Source: Puccinellia tenuiflora (lineage: Eukaryota; Streptophyta; Magnoliopsida; Poales; Poaceae). Taken from it: a DNA stretch of 64,000 nt. The notes beneath the pieces were generated by a model. The model was not told the DNA's origin and made no database searches. It worked only from the letters and a program-made list of their open reading frames with translations. Positions 22,335-33,022 of this stretch are shown in pieces (position 1 is the first letter of the stretch; the number at the start of each line of letters is the position of its first letter). Made by a program: the position numbers and the translations under genes. The DNA is taken from assembly GCA_012064385.1 (NCBI GenBank), contig QRDG01000534.1:301932-365931 (forward strand), written 5' to 3'.

Positions 22335-22873
22335 TGTCGTGGTATTGTCGAATCTAGCCGCGGCAGGGGTGCCATCGAGCTAGGTAGAGCGAGGGGTTTT
22401 GGAGAAGTTGGGGATTCCGGCTTAGGGATAGACACCAGTTTACCCAGCTTCGGATCACACGACGGTGGCGTGATCCTACGTGCTGCTATAAATCACTATA
22501 TAGGCAATATCGCCGAGTTACAGTGAGATCTCGCCGAGATTGAGGTTCTCGTCGAGATGAATCGTGTCAAGAGTGCGTACCCTAAGGCATCCCATAGGCC
22601 GGCTTATATAGGCGTCCGGCCTAGGGCTTACAGGAGAAAACCTACCGACTAAGTCAGAGTCCTAAAAATCCAGCTTGGGCTTTGTCTTGTGGGCTAAGTC
22701 TTCCGCAATACCAGCCGCCTTCCGGAACCTTCCTTAGACGGATGGGCCTCCTGTGCTTCATCATACTGGGCCGCCCGATAAGCCGGAATTCGGCTTATCA
22801 CCTCTATGGGCCACCCTGGTATTCTGGCTTAACTCCATATCCATGAGGGTACCTGTTCGGCATAACCCCAACA
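22335..22873 (-). repeat. 3' LTR of C (left copy)
   Basis: 539 bp; on the minus strand it starts TGTTGGGGTTATGCC and ends CCACGACA. It is preceded on the element side by a polypurine tract (complement of TTAGCCCCCGGAAAGC, 22874-22889). A minus-strand TATA box is the complement of CTTATATA near 22603-22610. It differs from 36566-37109 by several substitutions and short indels, roughly 3 percent by eye. Confidence 0.88.
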
Positions 22874-23375
22874 TTAGCCCCCGGAAAGCTTCAAGTACTT
22901 GTTCGGTTGGCTTCATCTTCCCGACAAAACTCCATCCGGGAAGTTCTTCATCCGTCTTTTAGTCTTGGAGCATTCCTAGAAACTTTGCAGAACATGCCGA
23001 ACTTGTTTGCCGATCTCATAGTGCCGGCTTATTATGTCGGAGAAATCAACTCGAACACGTACCGACACGCGTCCACCGATTTGACTACTCTGTCAGACTC
23101 GATAGAGTGAGTGGAGAAGCATCTTTGAATGTAGGGACCAACAGCGTTTTTTCCCGCGCGAAAATCGAGGAGTCGGAGGAGGGCAAACGTCTCACAACGG
23201 CCAGATCCGTGACGCGTGGCGAAAATCTCAGCCTGTGACCGTTGCGCGGATCTCGGCGCATCCACTATAAATGTCGGACGCCTCGCCTCCGCCGCTATCA
23301 CTCGCCATTCGCAACCCTAGCACGCATCTCCTCCAGATCTCACCTCCCCCGATCTCAAGTTCTTCCCAAAGCTCC
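22874..23375 (+). promoter_or_regulatory. Polypurine tract of C and promoter region of the antisense gene
   Basis: Between the 3' LTR and the antisense gene. A plus-strand TATA-like CTATAAATG lies at 23263-23271. The ATG at 23271 overlaps its end and so is too close to be the start if this TATA is used. The next in-frame ATG, at 23376 in the context CTCCATGG, is the better start. Confidence 0.45.
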
Positions 23376-23984
23376 ATGGCATCAAGCGCTCCGGACTCGC
23401 CGGTGATTGAAGCAACGCCACTGGCTTCGGCTCCACCAATGGGCGGTTCTCCTTCCGCGGCCGCCGCGCCGTCTCCGAGCCACCCGCCGCCGCCCTCCGA
23501 GCCCTCCGCCGCTACAGCTGCATCTTCCCCGTCTCCGGTGGCCACCATCATCGTGCCAGGCCGCGACGAAGTGGCCTTTGTGAAAGCCGCAGCCGAAGCC
23601 GCTGCTTCTGCCACTCAAGCCCCCAAGGCTTCAGAAGCCGCAGCTGAAGGAACTAGCGCTGGAGAGGAAGACGAAGAAGAAGAAGCCGGCAGCAATAAAG
23701 GTGCTGCCAACAACCCGACACATAACTGGGTCGGCTCTGCTGTAGAAGAAGGTGAGCTCAAAAGCATGGCGGCTGATGGCGTCATTCCTCCGGCATCTTC
23801 TACTTCGCCGGCTTGGAGATCCGCCTTGGACGACCCGTATCCAACCCCAGTCCGAGACGAGCGGGTACTTCTCTCCTCCCACGTCTCTAGGGGTTTTTCT
23901 TTGCCGCCGTCGGAATTTCTGATAGAAATATTCGACCATTATGGCCTCCAACTCCATAACATTACCCCGAACAGTTTGCTATAT

Positions 23985-24606
23985 ACATCTCCGGCTTTGT
24001 AAGCTCTATTTGAAGGTTACTTAGGTATAAAACCTAGGCTAGACTTCTTCCATAGATGCTTCTTAGTCAAGAGGCAGACTGTCAACAAGGAGCTGCTAGT
24101 GGTCGGCTCAATCAGCTTCAACTGCCGCCGGGATATCGACTGGTACCCTCAGGTACCCATGGTTGATTCGCAAAGGGATGGGCTTCAACCTTCTTTTACT
24201 GCAAGGACGTGGCTCCGCCGAACCGGCTGGAGGGCCTTGCCCTTTCACAGATATAGCCGGCACGCCCATGCCGTCCTGGACGAAGAAGCCATCGGCGAAG
24301 ATGCCGGCAGACCACGCCGCAATTCAGGCGAAGATTTCGGAGTTAACCTCCGGCTCTCCTCCCCTAACCGGGGAGGACACCATAATATGCTGGGTCAAAA
24401 GACGGATCCAGCCCTCCAGCACCGTACCCGCCTTTTGTGCGAGTACACTGGTAATGCTGATCCCATGAGGACCAGCGAAAAAGACATGGATGAGGAGCTC
24501 TACCACGCGCGCCTCAACCGTTTAATCAAAGCCCGACCCAACGAGGGTCGACAATATGAAGAATCGATGCCGATGTTCACAGCATCCAACCCTCCCCCAA
24601 AGGTAC
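23985..24606 (+). repeat. Redundant copy of antisense-gene exon 1 (left of the N)
   Basis: Homologous to 24608-26347 with the solo LTR and one TSD removed. I count about 25 differences over 620 bp, close to 4 percent. An extra A in the left copy (GTAAGCTC against GTAGCTC) breaks the frame at about 24001. It carries the uninterrupted pre-insertion site (GACTGGTACCC) for the solo LTR in the right copy. Confidence 0.85.
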
Positions 24607-24607
24607 N
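24607..24607. other. Single ambiguous base N, likely assembly junction
   Basis: The only N in the window. It sits exactly between the end of one copy of the duplicated segment and the beginning of the next. Confidence 0.9.
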
Positions 24608-24768
24608 ATACATCTCCGGCTTTGTAGCTCTATTTGAAGGTTACTTAGGTATAAAGACTAGGCTAGACTTCTTCCATAGATGCTTCTTAGTCAAGAGGCA
24701 GACTGTCAACAAGGAGTTGCTAGTGGTCGGCTCAATCAGTTTCAACTGCCGCCGGGATATTGACTGGT

Positions 24769-25884
24769 TGATAAGGGGTGGCCCGATCTTCTCTGTGAGC
24801 GGTGGTAGATGGTTGATGATGGTAGATAACTTGCGAGATTCCGACGAACTCTCCGGCTGCTCCCCTGTTGCCAATGCAACAGCTCTTCAACCCAATGGAT
24901 ATTCGCGACGCCTCACACCGATGCAACGTAGCCGCCGGCCACGAAGCGGTTTCTGCGATCTACTAATTCCCAATGGAACAACAGATCACACTCAAACTTT
25001 GGTAGCAAGAACCTCCAGATCGAAACAAAGTGGAGGGGTTGTATTCCTGATCGCAACAAAGAGGAACACGGCAAAAGATGAATGCTTGTAGCAATCCAAT
25101 CTAGGGTTTAATCAAAACGTGGTCTAACCCCTCTCTAGCAGCCGGCCCTAGCTTATATAGGAGGCCAAACCGAACTAACACGGAAAACCTAACTTGGTTC
25201 TGACTCGAACGGGTTACAAACCGACCCAAAAGTGGGTTCGGCCGAAATCTGGCGCGCAGGCCGGGTCCAGGCCGGGCTTAGGCCGGGCCAAGGCCGGGCT
25301 GGGATTCGCATGGCAGGCAAGCCGGCCTGGCCGGGCTGAGGCCGGGCTGAGGCCGGCCGCTTCGGGTGCATGGCCGGCCTAGGCCGGGCTGAGGCCGGGC
25401 TGAGGCCGGCCGCTTCGGGCACATGGCCGGCCTAGGCCGGGCTTGGGCCGGCCTTCCTGCGTCTCGGAGGCCGGGTGCTTCGGGTGGTAGCCCGGCCTGG
25501 CCGGGCTGAGGCCGGCCTCAGGCCGGCCTGAGGCCGGCCTCAGGCCGGCCTGACTGGTTTTCTTCGTCTTCTTTCCTTGCGCCTTCCTCCCGCTCCTCCC
25601 TCGCGCCATAGGTGTCTTTGTGCCCCGATTCTTGCTGCTCCTCGGGTCCTCCTCCAATGCTTGTGTTATCAACAACCCTGATCATACACAGATGCATAGA
25701 CTTAGGCAGTATAAAGTTCTCAACATCACAAACATTATATTCAATTAAGAGTGAGTTCACCTGTTGTCCAAGTAGCTTGGCACGAGCTCTTGTCATTGGT
25801 CCAATCCTCACTTCATTGGGCTTGTCTTGAGCAGCAACATCGTCGATAGAAGAAAATGGTAAAGGACTAGGGATGTCCTCATCA
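24769..25884 (-). repeat. Solo LTR of family E with TSD CTGGT
   Basis: 1116 bp; on the minus strand it starts TGATGAGGACATCC and ends CCCCTTATCA, the same ends as E1. It is flanked by CTGGT at 24764-24768 and 25885-25889. No internal element sequence is present, so it arose by LTR-LTR recombination. The GGCCGG array lies at about 25258-25551. Confidence 0.95.
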
Positions 25885-28374
25885 CTGGTACCCTCAGGTC
25901 CCAATCGTTGATTCGGCAAAGGGATGGGCTTCGACCTTCTTTTACTGCAAGGACGTGGCACCACCGAACCGGCTGGAGGGCCTTGCCCCCTTCACAGATA
26001 TAGCTGGCACGCCCATGCCGTCCTGGACGAAGAAGCCGTCGGCGAAGATGCCGGCAGACCATGCCGCCATTCAGGCGAAGATTTCGGAGTTAACCTCCGG
26101 CTCTCCTCCCCTAACTGGGGAGGACACCATAATATGCTGGGTCAAAAGACGGATCCAGCCCCTCCATCACCGTACCCGCCTTTTGTGCGAGTACACTGGT
26201 AATGCTGATCCCATGAGGACCAGCGAGAAAGACATGGATGAGGAGCTCTACCACGCGCGCCTCAACCGCCTAATCAAAGCCCGGCCCAACGAGGGTCGGC
26301 AATATGAAGAATCGATGCCGATGTTCACGGCATCCAACCCTCCCCCAAAGGTACTTTGCCGAAAACAAAGTTCAATTCTTTGAAGGGATGTTAGCTTTAT
26401 AGCCACAAGCTGACTTGTTTTATTCCTTAGATTCCAGGCCTTTCCACTTCTGGATCAGCTGGCACGTCATCGTCCAGCAAAGTGATCCAGCGTCCCGTTA
26501 CCTTTTCTTCGGCTCAAGCAGAGAGCCGGAAAAGGAAGAGCCAGTCTATCACGATTGGCGCCAAGTCATCCGAAGATGACAATGCCCTCGCTGGGCTCAA
26601 TATCCCCAGCAATAAGTAAGTCGGCTGACAACGCTTTGTTTTCTTCTTGCTTTGATATTGAGCCGGCCTTGCTGAACTTGCCCCTTATATCATTGCAGGA
26701 TAAAAAAGGGCGCACCTCTTAAATCAAAGGTATGCGTCACGCGGAAGAAGGCGTCTCCCGCCGTAGCTCCTGCCACTCCGGTTCCGAAGCCGAACCCCGC
26801 CGAAGAGGGTGCCCGCACTGTGGCAGCAGGTCCTATCTTAGGGAGAGCCGGGACTACCCCTCCTTCGCAATGGACGGAGATGACGGGAAAGGTGACAGCA
26901 CCTCCTTCCCCACCAAGGGCCGAAGCTCCGGCTAATGATGCCCCGACTTTCCCTCCAATCAAGGCCGAAGCCTTTGACGCGGAGGGGTATATTAAGCCGG
27001 AGTTCATGAGCCGGTTTATGCGCGCCCCTCGGTTGCCCCGAAAGAAAGGAACCACTGTCAGGGACAACGAGCCGGAACAGACCAAAGCCTATGACACCCT
27101 TGATGTCATAGAGATCCTTGAGGACCAGCAGCAATACTTCACTGAGTCCTTTGATGCCGGCATGTCCCTTCTGCGCGAGCACTTCCAGGTAAATATCCTC
27201 CCCAGTAGCCCCCGAGCACTATGTCGGACTAAATTAGAAAAGATAGCCGACATAGTGGTCAAAGTCAAATGCATCCACGTAGCCCCCCGGCATTTAGAGT
27301 GCCTTCATGTAGCCATATTGTCATCAAGCTTTAGGCTTTTTAGCAAAACTCCTTACGCAGATTCATCGAGAAATTGGCGCTGAAACCATCACTTCTTTGG
27401 GTTTGCGAAATCAGGAGATGCGCCGACTAAGGGCAGAGCTGGCAAACAAGGACACCATTATTGCCGGGTTTGAAGCAGACCGGGTCATTTACCAGGGTAA
27501 TAATGCCGAGAAAACTTTCAATTTCTTGCTTCTAGCTTTATTTGTCTACTAACGATATATTTGCCGCAGACGCCATCAACAAGGCCAAGGAGTTCGCAGA
27601 CAACATGGGAACCGTCGACCAGCTCCGCAACGAGAACATTGAGCTGAAAAAGCTTAATGAATCGATGAAGACAGAGCTGGAATCGGCTCAAAAAGCTCTT
27701 GTGCAAGCCGAGCAAAATCTGGAGACAAAGAGGCAACAGAGCAAAGATTCCCTCCGTGAAGTTCAGGACCGGCTTGACAAGCGTCTGGACGAATCACTGG
27801 CAATAGACAACCAGCTTCTGAGTAAGTTTTATACTTAAGAATTCATTTTTGCTGCGTTTGTGTCTGCCTGCTTAACAAGTTAACTTCGCCTTTTACAGCT
27901 CCGGCCGGCTTGGGCCATGAACTGACAGCGAAGAACCGGCTTGACCGGATTTTGGAGATGGGGGAAATTATCCCGAAGATACTTTCTTCGGGAAAAAATA
28001 TTGTTGAAAAATTCTTTCCCGGCAACCCCGAGACTTTGGCGAACCTGGCAGATTTGCCGGGCGAGTTGGATGAGGCAACTTCGTTCTTTGACGAACGGCT
28101 CCGATCCAGCGCTCGCGGAGGTGCGAAGACGGCTCTGGGCTTAATGATGGCTCACTACCCAGAAGCTGAAGCTTGGCGGGTGGCATCCGGCTTTCCTCTT
28201 GAAAAGGAGGATGGCTCACCGCTTGATGACCAAGATCGCAGGAAGATTCTGCACTCCGTCTCCGGCTATGCCAGCAAGATTGCCAAGATGGTATCGTTGA
28301 CCACCATCTTCAAGGAAGTTCCGTGCCCGCCAACACCCGTCCAATCAGATGATGACGGCGAGGAGGCGAACTGA

Positions 28375-28907
28375 TGTTAAAGCCGAATTTGCTCATTCGA
28401 GTCGGCTTCCCTGAAAAATGTAGACTAGATGTAAGCAAGTCGAACAGTGTGAAATATTTTGTAAATAACTGTCTTTTGCCATATTTAACTTATCTACTTT
28501 TGCAATTTTGCATTTTTATGCCTCAGTTCAATCTGGCCTTGACACCTTAGCTTTTAAGTGCCAGCAAACCTATTGCGAAGCAAACTTGCTGAGCAACAGG
28601 GTACACAATGACCAATCTGTTTATACCCAGATCAAGTGCCGCCTTTCGGTGCCGGAACACTTTGAAGCAACCCGGCACAAAAAGCTATCAGACAAACATT
28701 ATTTGGCAAAATTTTATTTTTTCATCGCCTTAAGGCGGATTCAACAGAGAAAAGAGTTTACCAACTAGCAACACAGGCAATTTCGGGTAAACAGATATTA
28801 TCAATAAGATCATTGGGAAATAAGGGATGGTACAGATTCTCGAATTCGACATGAGAGAAACCAATTTTTATTTCATGATCACATTGACATGGTTACAATA
28901 GAATTTG
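28375..28907. other. Spacer between the convergent antisense gene and pol
   Basis: Noncoding, AT-rich, between the antisense gene stop and the pol stop. The two genes are convergent here, so their 3' ends may overlap. I see no ORF or repeat of note. Confidence 0.6.
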
Positions 28908-30868
28908 CTAAGTGTAAAAAGGACGTAGCTGAGCGATATTCCACGGACGTTTTGTCTCGTCTAAGCCGTCATCTACATGCCTTTTCCTCTTTCGACCTTT
29001 CTTCCTGGGATCTTTCTTTGAATCCCTTAAGTCGAGCAGGTAATATGACCCGTTTTTCAGAACTTTGCTGATAACGAAAGGCCCTTCCCATGGTGGGGAT
29101 AATTTGTGCTGCCGGCTTTGCACAAGCCGAAGCACTAAGTCGCCTTCTCGAAAAGATCGACTCCGCACTCTACGGCTCTGGTATCGACGTAGATCTTGTT
29201 GATAGATGGCGGATCTTTGGAGAGCTAACTCTCTTTCTTCTTCGAGGACATCTAAGCCGTCTTGACGTGCTTCTTCTGCGTCTTCTTCGACGTAGGCTGC
29301 GACTCTAGGCGAATCGTGGATCATGTCGGATGGGAGCATCGCTTCTGCGCCATAGACAAGGAAGAAAGGGGTGAAGCCGGTTGATCTATTTGTGGTAGTA
29401 CGAATACTCCATAAGACCGCCGGCAATTCATCAACCCACGCGCCGTCTGCTCGATGTAGAGGAGTTTCAAGCCTCGGCTTAATACCCTGCAGAATAATGC
29501 CGTTAGTGCGCTCTACCTGTCCATTGGATTGCGGGTGTGCCACCGATGCCACATCGAGTCGGATCTTTGATCGGCTGCAGAACTTCGCTAGCTCACCGAC
29601 GGCAAAGTTTGTGCCATTGTCGGTGATAATGCTATGCGGTATGCCGAATCGGGTTGTAATCTCGACGATGAACTTTGTTGTTGTAACTCCGTCGAGTTTC
29701 TTGATGGGCTTTGCCTCCACCCACTTTGTGAATTTGTCGACCGCCACCAGCAGGTGGGTTAAGCCTCCCCTTGCCGTCTTAAAAGGTCCCACCATGTCGA
29801 GCCCCCAGACCGCGAACAGCCAAGTGATAGGGATCGTTCGAAGCTCCTGAGCCGGCAAGTGAATCTGCTTTGCGTAGCGCTGACATCCTTCACAAGTCTT
29901 GACGATGTTGATAGCATCCTCTTTAGCCGTCACCCAGAAGAATCCGTGCCGAAACGCCTTGGCGACTAACGCCTTTGCCGCCACGTGATGCCCACATTCG
30001 CCGGAGTGGATTTCTTCTAAGATTTGCTGTCCTTCCTCTGGAGAGACGCATCTTTGGAAGATGCCGGTTGTGCTCCTCTTGTAGAGTTGCCCGTTAATAA
30101 TCGTGTACGCCTTTGCTCGACGCTCAATTTGACGGCTTAGCACCTCGTCGTCCTTAGGCAGTTTCTTATTAACCAAGAAATCAATGTAGGGTGTGGTCCA
30201 ATCTGGGGTTACCAAGCACACCTGAACTGACTCTGCCGACAAAGGGTAATCTTCATCGCCGCCTTTGATGGACGGCTTGTGAAGGTGATGGAGGAATACG
30301 TCTGGTGGCACTGCCTTTTTCTTGGATCCTATTCTGGCCAAGGCATCAGCAGCTTCATTGTCATCTCGGGAGATATGTCGAACCTCTAAGCCGGCAAAGC
30401 ATCGGCCGAATTCGTCGACTGTTCTTCTGTATTCCGCCATTGTGGGACTCTTCGTGTCCCAACATCCATCAAGTTGTTGCACAACCAGATCTGAGTCGCC
30501 ATAGCAGAGGATGCGCTGTACTCCCAATTCCTTAGCCATGTGAAGACCATGAAGGAGAGCCTCATACTCTGCTACATTGTTGGTGGCGTTGAAGTGGATT
30601 CGGAGGACATAACTGAGCTTATCACCCTTAGGCGATTTTAGAACCACTCCAGCCCCCGAGCCTTCCTTCATCTTCGAGCCATCGAAGTGCATTATCCAGT
30701 ACTGAGAATCCGGCAAAGGTGTGCTTTCCATTGCCTCTGTCCAATCTGCAACAAAGTCGGCTAAGACCTGAGACTTGATGGCGGTCCTCGGCTTGTACTG
30801 TATGTCGAAAGCTGCTAACTTGATGCCCCATTTGGCGACTCGACCCGTTGCGTCGGCATTGTTGATGA
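28908..30868 (-). pseudogene. pol: Second RNase H and integrase of C
   Basis: Open frame beginning at the solo-LTR insertion site (ADATGRVAKWG) through the archaeal-type RNase H (HFDGSKMKEGSGAG, CYGDSDLVVQQ, DNEAADALARIGS) and the integrase. The integrase H-H-C-C is in HSGECGHHVA...CEGCQRYAK; the D-D-E core is in WGLDMVGPF, ITDNGTNFA and SNGQVERTNGIIL. A C-terminal basic/GPF region (WEGPFVISKVL) leads to WNIAQLRPFYT and a stop at 28908. No stop occurs inside. It is separated from RT only by the solo LTR at 30874-31752. Confidence 0.88.
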
Positions 30869-30873
30869 TTTCC

Positions 30874-31752
30874 TGATGAGGACATCCATACACTTGACAC
30901 ATCTTCACCTCATGATGATGATCACCAAGCTGCTGCAAAGAAGTTCAATGATGAAATCAGAATTGGACCTATTACAAGAGCTCGTGCAAAGCTATTAGAA
31001 CAACAGGTGAACTCACTCCTAATAGAATCTGAATATTTCATTAATGAGAATTGTTTACTGCCTAAGTCTTTGTTTGTGTGCATACTCAGGTTCGTTGAAG
31101 AAGAAGGCGTAGCACGAGGGAGCGAGGAGCTGCAGCACTTGGAGCAAGAGGATCAAGGCGAGGAGTACACAAGATGAAGAGGACGCGAGGGAGGAGAGGG
31201 AGGCAGCGTCCAAGGGCCAGGGAGGCCACCACGCCACACATGGGCAGGCACCAAATCAGGCCTGCGTGCCTTAAGGCTGAACCCAACACTTTGGGTCAGT
31301 TTGTATCGTTTGAGTCGAACAGGTTTAGGGTTGCACCAAGTCGGTTGCACCGGGTCGGTACTATAGCTACAGTACGCCCCTCCCCCTTTATATACTAGTC
31401 CAGCCGCCATAGATGAGTTTAGACCACGTTTAAGATAAACCCTAGTTCATGAGACTGCTGTAAGCATTCATCTTGAATCCTCGTCTCCAATTCGTTTCGA
31501 TCTGGAGATTATATACTGCAAGTTAAGTGTGATCCGCTGTTCCATTGGGAATTAGTGAATTGCAATTATACCGTTTCGTGGTCGACGGCTACGTGCGCAA
31601 GTGTGTGACGTTGTGAATATCCAAAGGGTTGAGAGCTGCTGCATTGGCATCAGGGATCAAGCGAGGAGAGTTCATCGGCGACATACAAGTTATCTATCCA
31701 TCATCATCATCACCACCGCAGCTTGCTGAGAAGATCGGGCCACCCCTTATCA
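30874..31752 (-). repeat. Solo LTR of a divergent E-type family inside C pol, TSD TTTCC
   Basis: 879 bp, plus strand TGATGAGGACATCC...CCCCTTATCA, flanked by TTTCC at 30869-30873 and 31753-31757. It splits the C pol frame between RNase H (KAPLREM) and ADATGRVAKW. The LTR has the E-family ends but no GGCCGG array. Read on the plus strand, it still encodes an E-like peptide with GPITRARAKLLEQQVNSLLI near 30961-31020. The plus strand is the E coding direction, so this LTR lies in the plus orientation although listed with the minus-strand host element. Confidence 0.93.
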
Positions 31753-33019
31753 TTTCCCTTAATGGAGCCTTGCTGACCAGCGTGACTGTGTGATCATGGA
31801 AGTAATGACGCAGTTTCCTAGTGGCAAAGAATACGCCATAGGCTAACTTCTGGTAGTGGGGATAGCGCTGCTTTGAATCTGGGAATACCTCGCTAATAAA
31901 ATAGACGGGGCGCTGATCCGGCCATTGCTTTCCCTCTTCCAGGCGCTCAACTACAATGACGGCACTGATAACAAAGTTTGTGGTCGACAAATAGAGCAAG
32001 AGTGGCTCTCTTTCCTTTGGAGCCGCCAAGATTGGAGCATGCGTCAATGTATACTTCAGCTGAGCTAAAGCTGCTTCTGCTTCCTCCGTCCAGACGAAAT
32101 TATCCGACTTTTTGAGGAGTTTATACAGAGGCAAAGCTTTATCTCCAAGCCGGCTGATGAAACGACTTACAGCCGCAGCGGAACCCGTAAGCCGATGTAT
32201 GTCCTTCAGACAAGTCGGCTTCTCGATGTTCTGAATCGCCTTTATCTTTTCCGGGTTAACTTCAATTCCTCTTTGGGAAACAATGAAGCCCAGAAGCTTG
32301 CCTGCGGGTACACCGAAGACGCATTTTGCCGGATTAAGCTTCATCTGGTACTCCCTTAGGTTTGCGAAGGTTTCCGACAGATCGGCGATTAGATTGCCAC
32401 GCTTCTTCGACATGACTGCAATGTCGTCAACATAGACGTGAACATTGCGGCCAATTTGCTTGTCCAGACATCGCTGCATACACCTTTGGTAAGTAGCACC
32501 GGCATTCTTTAAGCCGAATGGCATTGTGACATAGCAATAATTGCCATACGGCGTTGTGAAGGATGTCTTGATTTGATCTGACTCCTTCATCTTTATCTGA
32601 TGGTAACCCGAATAAGCGTCCAGAAAACATAGCATCTCTGAGCCGGCAGTTGAATCAATGACCTGATCGATGCGCGGTAAAGCGAACGGATCTTTAGGGC
32701 AGGCTTTGTTTAAGCCGGTGAAATCAATGCACATACGCAGCTCCGAGGTGTTCTTCTTTGGGACTAGCACGGGATTTGCCAACCAATCAGTGTGGACAAC
32801 TTCACGAATGAATTTGGCGGCTGTGAGCCTTAGGATCTCCTTTCCAACCGCCTTGCGCTTCTCATTTCCGAGCCGACGAAGGCCTTGCTTGACCGGCTTT
32901 GCGTCCTTGTTGACTTTTAGGGAGTGCTCGGCAAGTTTCCTCGGGACACCTGGCATGTCAGATGGTGACCAGGCAAAAATGTCCCGGTTCTCACGGAGAA
33001 ACTTGACGAGCTCGCCTTC
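31753..33019 (-). pseudogene. pol: Reverse transcriptase and RNase H of C
   Basis: Begins after the amber codon at 33020-33022. Motifs in order: MPGVPRKLAEH, ELRMCIDFTGLNKACPKDPF, CFLDAYSGYHQIKM, MPFGLKNAGATYQRC and the catalytic VYVDDIAVMS (about 32425). These are followed by the RNase H region (QRPVYFISEVFPDSKQRYPHYQKLAYGV). The frame is open to the solo LTR at 31752. Without that insertion and the amber codon, pol would be continuous with the integrase segment. Confidence 0.87.
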
Positions 33020-33022
33020 CTA
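33020..33022 (-). other. In-frame amber codon at the protease/RT boundary (C)
   Basis: Minus-strand context AAA-TAG-GAA-GGC, in frame with protease and RT; same position as in B+ and B-. Confidence 0.75.

Larger units (their letters stand above)
23376..28374 (+). pseudogene. Antisense extra gene of C (Transposase_28-type), six exons
   Basis: Lies on the strand opposite gag-pol, between integrase and 3' LTR, like the antisense extra ORFs known from Tat elements such as maize Grande. Exon 1 encodes Ala/Pro/Ser-rich sequence, then LPPSEFLIEIFDHYGLQLHNITPNS and FVALFEGYLGI...LDFFHRCFLVKRQ, typical of the 'putative gypsy type transposon' domain (Transposase_28, PF04195). Introns with GT-AG ends start at 26351, 26616, 27189, 27497 and 27822; exons resume at 26431, 26699, 27361, 27570 and 27899. 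Later exons encode a long coiled coil and a helical domain ending DDDGEEAN. Exon 1 is disrupted by the duplicated segment, the N and a solo LTR. Function unknown. Confidence 0.75.

Noticed and set aside
25189..25675. Pro/Ala/Arg/Gly-rich ORFs over GGCCGG arrays (also 40524-40970, 45849-46193, 54401-54917, 55344-55655, 62287-62607)
   Set aside because: The arrays lack stop codons in most frames, so long ORFs arise by composition. Only the E1 and F1 frames, which continue from real coding sequence, were kept.
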